Translations under genes and position numbers: made by a program
The notes under the pieces: model-generated
What the model saw: the letters and a program-made list of their open reading frames with translations, nothing else
Database searches by the model: none
Told to the model about the DNA's origin: nothing
Assembly: GCF_034479555.1 (NCBI RefSeq)
Contig: NZ_CP140151.1
Coordinates: 2,108,001-2,172,000 of the forward strand
Direction: 5' to 3'
Length of the DNA stretch: 64,000 nt
Source of the DNA: Chromohalobacter canadensis
GTDB taxonomy: Bacteria; Pseudomonadota; Gammaproteobacteria; Pseudomonadales; Halomonadaceae
Shown here: positions 1 through 9,457 of the stretch, in pieces
Numbering within the stretch: the stretch's first letter is position 1
How the letters are laid out: the number at the start of each line of letters is the position of its first letter

Positions 1-96
1 CTCGGATTGGAAATGGCCCTCGCCGTCGAGGTTGATACGCACCTGGATCTGGGTCTCGTGGGTGTCGCGGGACACGGTGGCGACGCGCTCGGCCAT
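1..96 (-). CDS. hisB: Imidazoleglycerol-phosphate dehydratase, N-terminal 32 codons (partial)
   Basis: The minus strand encodes MAERVATVSRDTHETQIQ followed by VRINLDGEG, the usual N-terminus of the HisB dehydratase domain. The enzyme converts imidazoleglycerol phosphate to imidazoleacetol phosphate in cytoplasmic histidine biosynthesis. The ATG is at 94-96 and the gene runs off the left edge, so the catalytic metal-binding histidines are not visible. The short start suggests the stand-alone dehydratase rather than the bifunctional phosphatase fusion. It is divergent from the GNAT gene. Confidence 0.85.
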   Translation of the reverse strand, partial: MAERVATVSRDTHETQIQVRINLDGEGHFQSE

Positions 97-177
97 GGGG
101 GTCTCCAGCACTTCGGACGTGAGCGGCGCGCGCGATGAAGGCGTAAATACGCAGGCTCGCGGCACCATGGAACGGTC

Positions 178-183
178 ATTATA
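178..183 (-). promoter_or_regulatory. Possible -10 element of the hisB promoter
   Basis: A perfect TATAAT reads on the minus strand about 82 bases upstream of the hisB start. No good -35 element sits at the normal spacing, so this is a suggestion only. Confidence 0.35.
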
Positions 184-288
184 GAGAATCGCCCCGGCCA
201 TCCGCTACAATGCCGGGAGTTCAGGGGCGATTCCCGCATCCCTCCGCCAACGCTCGAGGGCCAGGGAGATCGTCCAAGGAGAGCAGGC

Positions 289-744
289 ATGCCGGTGATC
301 TTGCAGGAAATCGATCGCGCCGAATGGGAAAAGGATGCCCAAGTGGCGCAGGACCTCGCGCGCATCTACCGTGATGCTCCCGCCGAGCGTCTTCCCGCGC
401 CCGTCGAGCGCTTCATCGACGATCACTTCACTCAGGGCGGTGTGTTCTGCTGCGCGTTATTTAACGCACGTCGACTGGGAGCGGTCGCCGTGCGTCGTGA
501 AACTCGCGTATGGTGGTTGTCACATTTCTGCGTACGTGCCGAAACCCGGCACCGCGGAGTCGGCTCACGGTTATTGATGCTGATTGCCGAACGCGCGCAA
601 GGCGAGGGCTGTACGCCGCGCGTTCCCACCACAGTGCTGATGATGGGGGATCAACTGTTGTTGGCCCGGCTTGGCTATCATCCCGCCGCCGACGGAACGT
701 ACTATGAATTTCATCCATTAGCGTCACAGGGAGGGCGCCAATGA
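289..744 (+). CDS. GNAT-family N-acetyltransferase (possibly PanZ/PanM-like)
   Basis: This 151-residue protein has a GNAT core. The acetyl-CoA loop is seen as RHRGVGSRLL (about residues 88-97), and beta strands before it read AVAVRRETRVWWLSHFCVR. The substrate is unknown. Short GNAT proteins of this sort in Pseudomonas relatives are sometimes annotated as acetyl-CoA sensors of the PanZ family; I cannot confirm that here. A GGAGAGCAGGC stretch precedes the ATG as ribosome binding site. The stop codon overlaps the ATG of the AsmA gene (ATGA), so the two are probably cotranslated. Confidence 0.7.
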   Translation: MPVILQEIDRAEWEKDAQVAQDLARIYRDAPAERLPAPVERFIDDHFTQGGVFCCALFNARRLGAVAVRRETRVWWLSHFCVRAETRHRGVGSRLLMLIAERAQGEGCTPRVPTTVLMMGDQLLLARLGYHPAADGTYYEFHPLASQGGRQ

Positions 745-3110
745 GAGCGCTGCTGAGAGCATTGCTGGCGGTGGTCGGGGTGTTGGCCTTGATCGTGGTC
801 GGCGCCGTGGTTTACATCACCACGTTCTTCGATCCCAACGACCTCAAGCCCCGGCTTGTCGAGGCGGTGCGCGATCAAAGTGGGCTGGAGCTTAACTTGG
901 ACGGCCCCTTGTCCTGGTCCTTCTATCCACGTCTGGGCTTCAGCGTCGAGCAGGCCGAGGCTTGGCTGCCCGAGCAGTCACACGATGACTCGGCCTTCGC
1001 GGCGTTCGACCGTGCTGAGGTCAGTGTGGCGTTCGCGCCGCTGCTCTCCGGCGAGGTGGCCGTGGAAGGGCTGACGTTGGATGGCATGCGCCTCAATCTC
1101 GAGCGCAACGCCGAAGGTCGCGGCAATTGGGAAGTTCTGCTCGATCGCATGGAGCGCGGTGGTGACCAGGCCGAGGAAGCCTTGGCGCCGGCATCGGCAG
1201 GGCCGGGGCTGAATCAGAACCCCGATAGCTTGCCCGTGGCGCTGGATATCGCGAGTGTCCAAGTGCGCGACAGTCACGTGCATTATCAGGATGCTCAGCG
1301 CGATCTGGATCTGACGCTCTCCAATCTCAGCCTGGATGGCAGCAACGTCAATCCCGACGCGGCCTTTCCACTGCAGATGGCGTTCGATCTCGACAGCAAG
1401 GCGCCTGAACTGACCAGTGAGGTGAAGTTCAAGAGCCGCGTAAGCCTGGGACTGCGCGACGGGCGCTATGAACTCAGCAACGTGACGCTGGAAACCAGCA
1501 CCCAGTGGCCGGCGCTTTCCGAACAGGCGCAGGGCGTCAATTTGCAAGTCGGCCACCTACTGGCCGAGACGCAAGCGCAGCATTACCGTCTTGATGATGC
1601 CAAGCTCGACACACGTCTTCACCATCCCGCCGTGAAGAGCAAGCCGCTTGGGTTGAGCCTGGGCTTCGATGGCGAAGCCGATCTCGATGCTCAAACCGCC
1701 CAGTTGCGTGATATCGCCTTGAGCGGTGACGACAACCTGGACCTGACGGGGACACTGAGCTTTACCGAACTGCTTGAGGCGCCGAAGTATACTGGGCAGC
1801 TCAAACTGGCGCCGCTGCCACTGCGAGACTGGCTCAAGCGTTTTGACGCCTTGCCCGAGACTGGCGACGACAAGGCGCTAAGCGAACTGGCCATGACCAG
1901 CCCCGTGCATGGCGATCTCCAGCGCATCAATTTCTCGAACCTCAGCCTGTTGCTCGATGGTGAAACGCTGACCGGGGAGCTGGGCGCCGGTTTCGATGGC
2001 CAGTGGTTGAGCTTCGATCTCCAGGGCGAACGTCTCGATCTGGACGCCTATCTGCCGCCCGCCGAGAAGAATGGCGAAGAAGCGGACAATGGCGAGAACG
2101 AAAGTACGGCGAGCGTCGTCGAAACGCTGGGCGTGTCTTCGGCGTATGCCGCCGCCGAAAGTGCTGGCTTGCTACCCGCCGAGTGGCTGTCCAACTTGAC
2201 GTTGGATGGCAAGCTGGACGTGAATACTGTGATCCTCAAGGGCATGACGCTCCAGGACGTGGCGCTGCGCCTCACGGGCGACGACGGGCGTCAACGTCTG
2301 GAGTCTCTGGCGGCCAAACTCTACGAGGGCACGCTCGATGCCCAAGGTAGCTTGGATCTCCGCCAATCACCTTTGCGCCTGGCCATGACTCAGTCGCTTT
2401 CCGACGTGCAGATCGCACCGCTTTACAAAGACATCAACGATGCGGAATCGCCCTTGCGCGGCCGGCTCAACCTGGAAAGCGATGTCACCTCGCAGACCAA
2501 TCAGCTAGAGTCGCTCAAGCGCCATCTCAACGGCACGGCCTCGCTACGCATCGATGATGGCGCGATGCTCGACGTCAATGTCTCGCGTCAGCTATGTACC
2601 GCCGCTGCCGTGTTGGACGGCAACCAGTCGGATCGCGAATGGAGCGACGACACGCCCTTCGATACGCTGTCGGCGAGCCTTGATATCACCGATGGCGTGG
2701 CACGCAACGACGATCTTGAGGTGCGTATTCCGGGCATCGAAATGACTGGCGCGGGGTCGTTCAACATTCCCACCGAACGTTTCGATTACGATCTCAAGGC
2801 GCGCTTCATCGATACCGCCGACGAGAATGCCTGTCGGGTGACCTCGCGTCTGCAGCAGGTACGCCTGCCAGTGCGTTGTGAAGGGCAACTCGGCGGAGAG
2901 CCGGGTGAATGGTGCCGCTTCGATCGCGAGGCCTTCCAGGACACGCTGGGAGAGCTGGCCGAGGACAAGGCCAAGCGCGAAGCTGGCGAGAAGCTCGACG
3001 AGGAACTGGAAGATCAGCTCGATAGCGACACCGCGCGCAAGATCGACGAAACATTGGGAGAAGGCTCCGCCAAGGAACTCGGGGACAAGTTGCGTGGTCT
3101 ACTCAAGTGA
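741..3110 (+). CDS. AsmA family protein
   Basis: The 789-residue protein starts with a single N-terminal membrane helix (about residues 5-28) followed by FFDPNDLKPRLVEAVRDQSG, the typical AsmA/YhdP-type beginning. The rest is a long, beta-rich periplasmic region with repeated amphipathic strands, and the C-terminal part (about 560-720) resembles the AsmA-like C domain. The last 65 residues are very acidic and lysine-rich, probably helical. AsmA-like proteins are bridge-like lipid-transfer proteins of the inner membrane that affect outer-membrane assembly. It overlaps the GNAT gene by four bases and is followed by a strong terminator. Confidence 0.85.
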   Translation: MRALLRALLAVVGVLALIVVGAVVYITTFFDPNDLKPRLVEAVRDQSGLELNLDGPLSWSFYPRLGFSVEQAEAWLPEQSHDDSAFAAFDRAEVSVAFAPLLSGEVAVEGLTLDGMRLNLERNAEGRGNWEVLLDRMERGGDQAEEALAPASAGPGLNQNPDSLPVALDIASVQVRDSHVHYQDAQRDLDLTLSNLSLDGSNVNPDAAFPLQMAFDLDSKAPELTSEVKFKSRVSLGLRDGRYELSNVTLETSTQWPALSEQAQGVNLQVGHLLAETQAQHYRLDDAKLDTRLHHPAVKSKPLGLSLGFDGEADLDAQTAQLRDIALSGDDNLDLTGTLSFTELLEAPKYTGQLKLAPLPLRDWLKRFDALPETGDDKALSELAMTSPVHGDLQRINFSNLSLLLDGETLTGELGAGFDGQWLSFDLQGERLDLDAYLPPAEKNGEEADNGENESTASVVETLGVSSAYAAAESAGLLPAEWLSNLTLDGKLDVNTVILKGMTLQDVALRLTGDDGRQRLESLAAKLYEGTLDAQGSLDLRQSPLRLAMTQSLSDVQIAPLYKDINDAESPLRGRLNLESDVTSQTNQLESLKRHLNGTASLRIDDGAMLDVNVSRQLCTAAAVLDGNQSDREWSDDTPFDTLSASLDITDGVARNDDLEVRIPGIEMTGAGSFNIPTERFDYDLKARFIDTADENACRVTSRLQQVRLPVRCEGQLGGEPGEWCRFDREAFQDTLGELAEDKAKREAGEKLDEELEDQLDSDTARKIDETLGEGSAKELGDKLRGLLK

Positions 3111-3132
3111 GCAAAGCCCAAAGCCAGTCCCT

Positions 3133-3159
3133 GCGCCGACACCTGTCGGCGCTTTTTTT
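3133..3159 (+). terminator. Rho-independent terminator after the AsmA gene
   Basis: An 8-bp perfect stem GCGCCGAC / GTCGGCGC with the four-base loop ACCT is followed by seven T residues. It lies 22 bases after the AsmA stop codon and separates that unit from mutY. Confidence 0.9.
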
Positions 3160-3218
3160 GGCCTGTCCATAATCTCGCATCCCCATGATCTAACGGCGTC
3201 GCCGCCGGCTGGACGATA

Positions 3219-4286
3219 ATGCTCATGCAAGAAATTTCGCTCACCGCCGACACTTTTCGTCGGCGGGTCTTCGAATGGTTCGACGTGCACGGTCGCAAGA
3301 CGCTGCCCTGGCAGTTCGACAAGACGCCCTATCGTGTCTGGGTCTCGGAAATCATGCTGCAGCAGACGCAGGTCGCCACGGTGATTCCCTACTATCAGCG
3401 CTTCATGGAGCGCTTTCCCGATGTCGCCGCCCTGGCGCGAGCGCCGCAGGACGAGGTGCTGCACCTCTGGACGGGGCTGGGGTATTACGCGCGTGCCCGT
3501 AATCTGCACAAGGCGGCCCAGGTGGTGGTCGAGGAACATGGCGGCGAGTTTCCGATGGACAGCGTCGAGGCGCTGTCCACGCTGCCTGGTATCGGGCGTT
3601 CCACGGCCGGCGCGATCATCAGCATCAGCACCGGCCGGCGCGCACCGATCCTCGATGGCAACGTCAAGCGTGTGTTGACCCGCCTGCACGCCGTGGAAGG
3701 CTGGCCCGGACGTCCTGCCGTGGAGCGTGAGCTATGGGCGTTGGCGGAGCGTTATACGCCCGAGGAACGCCTGGCCGACTATACCCAGGCGATGATGGAT
3801 CTGGGGGCGACGCTTTGTACGCGCAGCAAGCCGGCGTGCCTGCTATGCCCCTTCGAGGATGTCTGCGTGGCGCATGCGCGTAGCGAAGAAACGCGCTTCC
3901 CAGAATCCAAGCCGCGCAAGGCCCTGCCTGAGCGCGCCACACTGATGCTGGTATTGCGTGACCCACTGGGACGCATCTTCCTCCAGCAGCGCCCGGCCAG
4001 CGGCCTGTGGGGCGGCCTGTGGAGCCTGCCCCAGTTCGATGACGAGCAAGCGTTACGCGCCTGGCTCGATCAGCGCTTCCCCCACGCAAAGCGTGAGACG
4101 GATGGCGAGGCGTTCACGCATACCTTCAGTCATTTTCGTTTGCAGATCACGCCCTCACCGGCGCGTCTGGACGAGATGCCTTCAGAGATCGGCGAGACCG
4201 GGGCGCTATGGTACGACGCCAAGGCGCCCGCTAGTGTAGGATTGGCGGCGCCGGTCAAGACACTACTCAATCGAGATGTTTCGTGA
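3219..4286 (+). CDS. mutY: A/G-specific adenine DNA glycosylase
   Basis: MutY removes adenine mispaired with 8-oxoguanine or guanine. The 355 residues contain LPWQ near the N-terminus, the EIMLQQTQV helix, the helix-hairpin-helix [12 protein letters not shown] (about 123-134) with the catalytic Asp region following, and the [4Fe-4S] motif C-X6-C-X2-C-X5-C at about residues 199-215. A C-terminal NUDIX-like domain (about 235-350) recognises 8-oxoguanine. The ATG at 3219 is followed two codons later by a second ATG (3225), which could also be used. yggX follows 42 bases downstream, an arrangement common in gammaproteobacteria and fitting a joint role in oxidative damage defence. Confidence 0.95.
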   Translation: MLMQEISLTADTFRRRVFEWFDVHGRKTLPWQFDKTPYRVWVSEIMLQQTQVATVIPYYQRFMERFPDVAALARAPQDEVLHLWTGLGYYARARNLHKAAQVVVEEHGGEFPMDSVEALSTLPGIGRSTAGAIISISTGRRAPILDGNVKRVLTRLHAVEGWPGRPAVERELWALAERYTPEERLADYTQAMMDLGATLCTRSKPACLLCPFEDVCVAHARSEETRFPESKPRKALPERATLMLVLRDPLGRIFLQQRPASGLWGGLWSLPQFDDEQALRAWLDQRFPHAKRETDGEAFTHTFSHFRLQITPSPARLDEMPSEIGETGALWYDAKAPASVGLAAPVKTLLNRDVS

Positions 4287-4328
4287 TTTTGTGTCATGAC
4301 GAACCGCAATACGTTAGGAGTAAGCGCC

Positions 4329-4601
4329 ATGAGCCAGACCGTCTTTTGCCGTAAATACCAACAGGAGCTCGAGGCCCTGCCGTTTCCGCCGCTACCCGGT
4401 GCCAAGGGGCAGGAGATCCAACAGACGGTTTCCAAGCAAGCCTGGGACGAATGGCAGGCGCTACAGACCCGTCTGATCAACGAAAAGCATCTCAGTCTGC
4501 TGGACCCCGAAGCGCGTACCTATCTGATGGAACAGATGGAGCGCTTTCTCGACAACCGGGATACCGACCAGGCCGAAGGCTACGTACCCCCGAGCCAGTA
4601 G
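4329..4601 (+). CDS. yggX: YggX family oxidative damage protection / Fe(II)-trafficking protein
   Basis: The 90-residue protein begins MSQTVFCRKYQQELEAL and has the family hallmarks PFPPLPGAKGQEI, WDEWQALQTRLINEK and a conserved tail LMEQMERFLDN. An upstream in-frame ATG exists at 4296, but the start at 4329 is preceded by a good TAGGAG ribosome binding site and matches the normal family length. YggX proteins protect iron-sulfur enzymes from oxidation. It lies just behind mutY and is probably cotranscribed with it. Confidence 0.93.
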   Translation: MSQTVFCRKYQQELEALPFPPLPGAKGQEIQQTVSKQAWDEWQALQTRLINEKHLSLLDPEARTYLMEQMERFLDNRDTDQAEGYVPPSQ

Positions 4602-4640
4602 AGCAGGCCCGGTGGTCAGCATCTTTTTGAATTAAAAGGC

Positions 4641-4669
4641 TTGACCCAAACCGAAGAATTCGGTTTAAT
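4641..4669 (+). promoter_or_regulatory. sigma-70 promoter of the tRNA operon
   Basis: TTGACC (4641-4646), a 17-base spacer and TTTAAT (4664-4669) lie just upstream of tRNA-Phe. The following GC-rich stretch GCGTCCCC looks like the discriminator of stringently controlled stable-RNA promoters. Transcription should start near 4676. Confidence 0.75.
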
Positions 4670-4685
4670 GCGTCCCCGTTGGAAG

Positions 4686-4761
4686 GGCCAGATAGCTCAG
4701 TCGGTAGAGCAGTGGATTGAAAATCCTCGTGTCGGCGGTTCGATTCCGTCTCTGGCCACCA
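4686..4761 (+). tRNA. tRNA-Phe (anticodon GAA)
   Basis: A 76-base cloverleaf with acceptor stem GGCCAGA/TCTGGCC, encoded CCA end and anticodon GAA in loop TTGAAAA. The T-stem closes with one G-U pair. The anticodon stem reads GTGGA against TCCTC, which leaves a U-U mismatch at the second pair (positions 28:42). First gene of a three-tRNA operon. Confidence 0.96.
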
Positions 4762-4767
4762 ATTTGC

Positions 4768-4842
4768 TGGGGTATAGCCAAGTGGTAAGGCACCGGTTTT
4801 TGGTATCGGCATTCGCAGGTTCGAGTCCTGCTACCCCAGCCA
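4768..4842 (+). tRNA. tRNA-Gln (anticodon TTG)
   Basis: A 75-base cloverleaf with acceptor stem TGGGGTA/TACCCCA, encoded CCA, anticodon loop TTTTGGT (anticodon TTG) and T-stem GCAGG/CCTGC. It starts six bases after tRNA-Phe, so the two share a precursor. Confidence 0.96.
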
Positions 4843-4863
4843 TCGCTAACGGCTTTGTGTTAT

Positions 4864-4939
<76 letters not shown>

Positions 4940-4981
4940 TAGCTTAGCGACTGATTCTAAAGGCTTTTTAAGCCTTGAAAG

Positions 4982-5007
4982 AAACCGCCTCTCAGGGCGG
5001 TTTTTTT
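4982..5007 (+). terminator. Terminator of the tRNA-Phe/Gln/Thr operon
   Basis: Perfect stem AAACCGCC / GGCGGTTT with loop TCTCAG, continuing into a run of seven T residues. It lies 43 bases after the last tRNA. Confidence 0.92.
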
Positions 5008-5033
5008 GTATGTGTCCACATTTTGTCCATAGC

Positions 5034-5190
5034 GCTCGAAATGTGCCGGCGTGAAGCCGAGCATCATGTGCCAGCCCATTACCATCAGGTTGCGTTCGGT
5101 CTGCCACTGCGAACCCACCAGTAAGATGGGGCCGGTTTCCAGATGACAGCGGCATTGATCGAGGGGGAAGTCGGTCTTGCGTGGTGTCAT
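5034..5190 (-). pseudogene. 5' remnant of a flavin reductase (FMN-binding split-barrel) gene
   Basis: Starting at the ATG at 5188-5190, the minus strand encodes MTPRKTDFPLDQ, then ETGPILLVGSQWQ and MVMGWHMMLGFTP, which resembles the first 50 or so residues of flavin reductase-like proteins. After FTP the resemblance stops at about 5034 and the reading frame runs into tRNA-operon terminator sequence, so the FMN-binding barrel is missing. The fragment keeps a strong ribosome binding site (AAGGAGAAGGT directly before the ATG). It is a truncated gene, not a functional enzyme. The boundary coordinate is approximate. Confidence 0.6.
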
Positions 5191-5264
5191 ACCTTCTCCT
5201 TGCACGATGGCACTCCGACTAAAATAGACCATTGCGGAAGAGGAAGGTGTTGGCGGGGTCCAGA

Positions 5265-5291
5265 CACAAATAAGCCCGGCCGAAGCCGGGC
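5265..5291 (-). terminator. Orphan terminator reading on the minus strand
   Basis: On the minus strand GCCCGGC-TTCG-GCCGGGC is followed by TTATTT. The UUCG tetraloop is a typical stable terminator loop. No intact gene lies upstream of it; only a short decayed coding stretch (about 5305-5413) ends just before it. Confidence 0.65.
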
Positions 5292-5304
5292 ATGGACGTT
5301 GCGT

Positions 5305-5413
5305 CACTGCATTGTCCTGTCGAGCTCCTTGCGACCTCTCCACACTTCCTTGTGCGCGATGCCTGGGCATCAAGGTCGTATCCCTGCTCGACGGCGCCCA
5401 CAATGTCATAGTG
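5305..5413 (-). pseudogene. Possible decayed C-terminal coding fragment
   Basis: The minus strand encodes DIVGAVEQGYDLDAQAS; after a one-base shift of frame it continues as AHKEVWRGRKELDRTMQ and a stop, and a terminator follows about 15-20 bases later. This looks like the tail of a protein gene broken by a frameshift. I do not recognise the family and the call is tentative. Confidence 0.3.
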
Positions 5414-5575
5414 AGCAGGCGGCTGGATTGATCTGGGTTAAATACCCGACGATTTTACTCGGTTATCACCCACTCTGAAATTTCACTCGGGATGGCGTCC
5501 ATGCTCACCCGTTACGTCGTCATTCGCTTACTAAAAAGACATCGAATGTAGGTAAACAAAACGTCTCTAATGTGT

Positions 5576-5694
5576 TATGTTTTGTAATCGTGAGCCATGG
5601 ATGGCGAGGATGCTTCAAGGATGTCGCGATTCCATCGCGTAGTGGCTCACACTGCGTACGACGTTTTGGCCCTCCCATTGTGGAGGGCTTTTTT
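5576..5694 (+). ncRNA. Candidate small RNA with three GGA motifs (possible CsrA/RsmA-binding RNA)
   Basis: A promoter-like element (TAAACA at 5553-5558, 17 bases, TATGTT at 5576-5581 with an upstream TG) predicts a start near 5588. The transcript would open with GTGAGCCA (5590-5597), which pairs perfectly with TGGCTCAC (5643-5650). Inside lie ATGGATGG, GAGGATG and TTCAAGGATGT (GGA at 5599, 5608 and 5619); the last closely matches the known CsrA-binding consensus. A hairpin CGCGAT-TCC-ATCGCG (5625-5639) follows. A rho-independent terminator ends it at 5694. No ORF here has a ribosome binding site. The size of about 105 nt resembles RsmX/RsmY. The function is inference. Confidence 0.5.
5669..5694 (+). 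terminator. Terminator of the candidate sRNA
   Basis: Stem GCCCTCC / GGAGGGC with loop CATTGT is followed by six T residues. There is no protein gene on this strand for the preceding 600 bases, so it most likely ends a small RNA. Confidence 0.85.
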
Positions 5695-5735
5695 ACGTCT
5701 GGGAGAGCCGAGCTTTCAGCGCGTTTCCTGCCTCT

Positions 5736-5770
5736 GAACGAAACAGGCCCATGCACGGGGCATGGGCCTG
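5736..5770 (-). terminator. Terminator of icd
   Basis: A perfect 10-bp stem (CAGGCCCATG, 5744-5753, with CATGGGCCTG, 5761-5770) is followed on the minus strand by TTTCGTT. It lies 50 bases beyond the icd stop codon. Confidence 0.75.
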
Positions 5771-5820
5771 ATCTGACGCCTTTCATGTGTGCCGAGCCAT
5801 AGGTGCGCGGCGCAAAGCGT

Positions 5821-8229
<2,409 letters not shown>

Positions 8230-8407
8230 TCATGGTGCCGGCGACCCAGCGGTCGTGCCAGATTATACCAGTGCAGTGTTTGTTGCGCATATACACTGTC
8301 GACAATCTTGTCATCAGAAGGCATGCGCTTGTCGTTCCCGGTGGCCGTTGCGAGACTCACGAGCGTGGCGTCATGATAGTCGTGGATTGCCTGAGAGAGG
8401 AGGCGAG

Positions 8408-8608
8408 ATGACATTTCTGATCGGCGTAGGCATTCCATTGCTGGTGCTGGTAGGCGTCTGGTGGGGCGCACGAATAGCGCTCAAGCATCTTGTCGCCCGG
8501 GATCAAGCGACGCGAGAGCGCATGGCCTGGGCCATCGCGGCGGTCGTCGCGGCATTGATCGCGGTGTATCTATGGCTGCTGCTGACCATGCCGGTGTTGC
8601 CTGAATAG
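8408..8608 (+). CDS. Small membrane protein of unknown function
   Basis: The 66-residue protein has two hydrophobic helices, about residues 2-21 (FLIGVGIPLLVLVGVWWGAR) and 42-63 (AWAIAAVVAALIAVYLWLLL), joined by a charged loop containing KHLVARDQATRERM. The ATG at 8408 is preceded by a strong GAGAGGAGGCGAG ribosome binding site, which supports it as a real gene. It is divergent from icd and upstream of the CsrB-like RNA. I do not recognise the family. Confidence 0.65.
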   Translation: MTFLIGVGIPLLVLVGVWWGARIALKHLVARDQATRERMAWAIAAVVAALIAVYLWLLLTMPVLPE

Positions 8609-8661
8609 GGCGACAGGACAGGCCTATTCAGGCTCTGTTGTTTCACAAGCGCGCTAGCGAT

Positions 8662-8690
8662 TTGACATGTCGTTAGGTCTTGTCTAAGTT
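8662..8690 (+). promoter_or_regulatory. Promoter of the CsrB/RsmZ-like RNA
   Basis: A perfect TTGACA (8662-8667), a 17-base spacer and TAAGTT (8685-8690) predict transcription from about 8697. I found no clear copy of the GacA upstream activating sequence (TGTAAG-N6-CTTACA) in the 60 bases before it. Confidence 0.6.
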
Positions 8691-8696
8691 TTAGGG

Positions 8697-8935
8697 GTCG
8701 TCGAGGGCAACGGCCACCAGGACGTGGCGTCAGGGATTAAAGTTGTTCTCAACCGGCAGGAAGCCGGATGACGGTACTCACCGCGTCAGGAAAGACAACG
8801 TGAGTATCTGCGCTTTAAGCGCTAATTCACAGGCATGGATGCCGACAAAAACGCTCATAAGGAATTTGAGCATTCTGTACAGATCAAATTCTGTACAAGT
8901 TGTAAGGGCGGGGCCTCAGGGTCTCGCCCTTATCG
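8697..8935 (+). ncRNA. CsrB/RsmZ-like regulatory RNA (CsrA/RsmA sponge candidate)
   Basis: A gene-free stretch of about 240 bases with a consensus -35 promoter holds seven GGA motifs, five of them in loops: GCCAC-CAGGAC-GTGGC (8713-8728), CCGGC-AGGAA-GCCGG (8753-8767), GTC-AGGAAA-GAC inside a perfect 7-bp outer stem TACTCAC/GTGAGTA (8775-8806), GGC-ATGGAT-GCC (8832-8843) and GCTCA-TAAGGAATT-TGAGC (8853-8871). Two more GGA lie at 8734 and 8766. It ends in a 12-bp stem (8904-8915 with 8920-8931). GGA-in-loop arrays are the hallmark of CsrB/CsrC/RsmY/RsmZ RNAs, which titrate the translational regulator CsrA. The longest ORF inside has no ribosome binding site. Confidence 0.75.
8904..8935 (+). 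terminator. Terminal stem of the CsrB-like RNA
   Basis: Twelve base pairs (AAGGGCGGGGCC against GGTCTCGCCCTT, two G-U pairs) close a TCAG loop. The T-run after it is poor (TTATCGT), so termination may be incomplete. Confidence 0.6.
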
Positions 8936-9020
8936 TGTCAGGGCTCTGAATGCCGCGAAAGTGCCTTCTGCCCATGAGGCTTGTTTGGCCACGCGAACCT
9001 GACTATCATCGTGCGCCGTT

Positions 9021-9096
9021 GCCGGTGTAGCTCAGTTGGAAGAGCAACGCACTCGTAATGCGTAGGTCGGTGGTTCGAGTCCACTCACCGGCACCA
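9021..9096 (+). tRNA. tRNA-Thr (anticodon CGT)
   Basis: A 76-base cloverleaf with acceptor stem GCCGGTG/CACCGGC, encoded CCA, anticodon loop CTCGTAA (anticodon CGT) and T-stem GGTGG/CCACT. It is a single-tRNA gene read after the CsrB-like RNA and followed by a strong terminator. With the TGT isoacceptor at 4864 this window holds two of the threonine tRNAs. Confidence 0.96.
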
Positions 9097-9107
9097 GCCA
9101 GACATCC

Positions 9108-9147
9108 GCAAAACCGCCGCCACGGAGCTTCCGGGCGGCGGTTTTGC
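9108..9147 (+). terminator. Terminator after tRNA-Thr(CGT)
   Basis: A perfect 14-bp stem GCAAAACCGCCGCC / GGCGGCGGTTTTGC encloses a 12-base loop; the T residues are within the descending arm. The following 310 bases up to 9457 contain no supported gene and should hold the pao promoter, which I could not pin down. Confidence 0.8.
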
Positions 9148-9457
9148 GTTTGCGGCCCTTGCATGTTCCTCCTGCGAAGCGTTTCTCTGCGGCGCCGTTT
9201 TTTCAGGTGTGGCTGCCCGATGCATCGATGTTCATGCCTGATCCTCTGGCATCCTGCCGGATTCCTCTGGAGTTTTCGCCGCAGGCTTTGCGGCACCGCC
9301 TGTCCTCTCCTAACGTTAAGGTTGGCCGAGCTACCTGACACGGCCCGGCCCCGCACAGTGCTTTCTGATGGCGCGCGCCCGCCAGCGACGAATTGCGCGT
9401 CTCGGGCGTCGCCCAAGAACGATGCCAACCCTGACTGGTGAATGGCGAGGATAAGAC

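Noticed and set aside
5008..5200. Integrase attachment site next to tRNA-Thr
   Set aside because: I found no duplicated tRNA 3' end and no integrase gene in the following 4 kb, only truncated gene pieces.
5596..5733. Short ORF starting ATGGATGGC inside the candidate sRNA
   Set aside because: No Shine-Dalgarno sequence and it reads straight through a strong terminator stem.
8668..8695. GacA-type upstream activating sequence at the CsrB-like RNA (TTAGGTCTTGTCTAA palindrome)
   Set aside because: The palindrome does not match TGTAAG-N6-CTTACA and overlaps the promoter spacer instead of lying upstream.
8743..8949. 68-codon ORF within the CsrB-like RNA
   Set aside because: No ribosome binding site and no protein resemblance; the region is better explained by conserved-type RNA hairpins.
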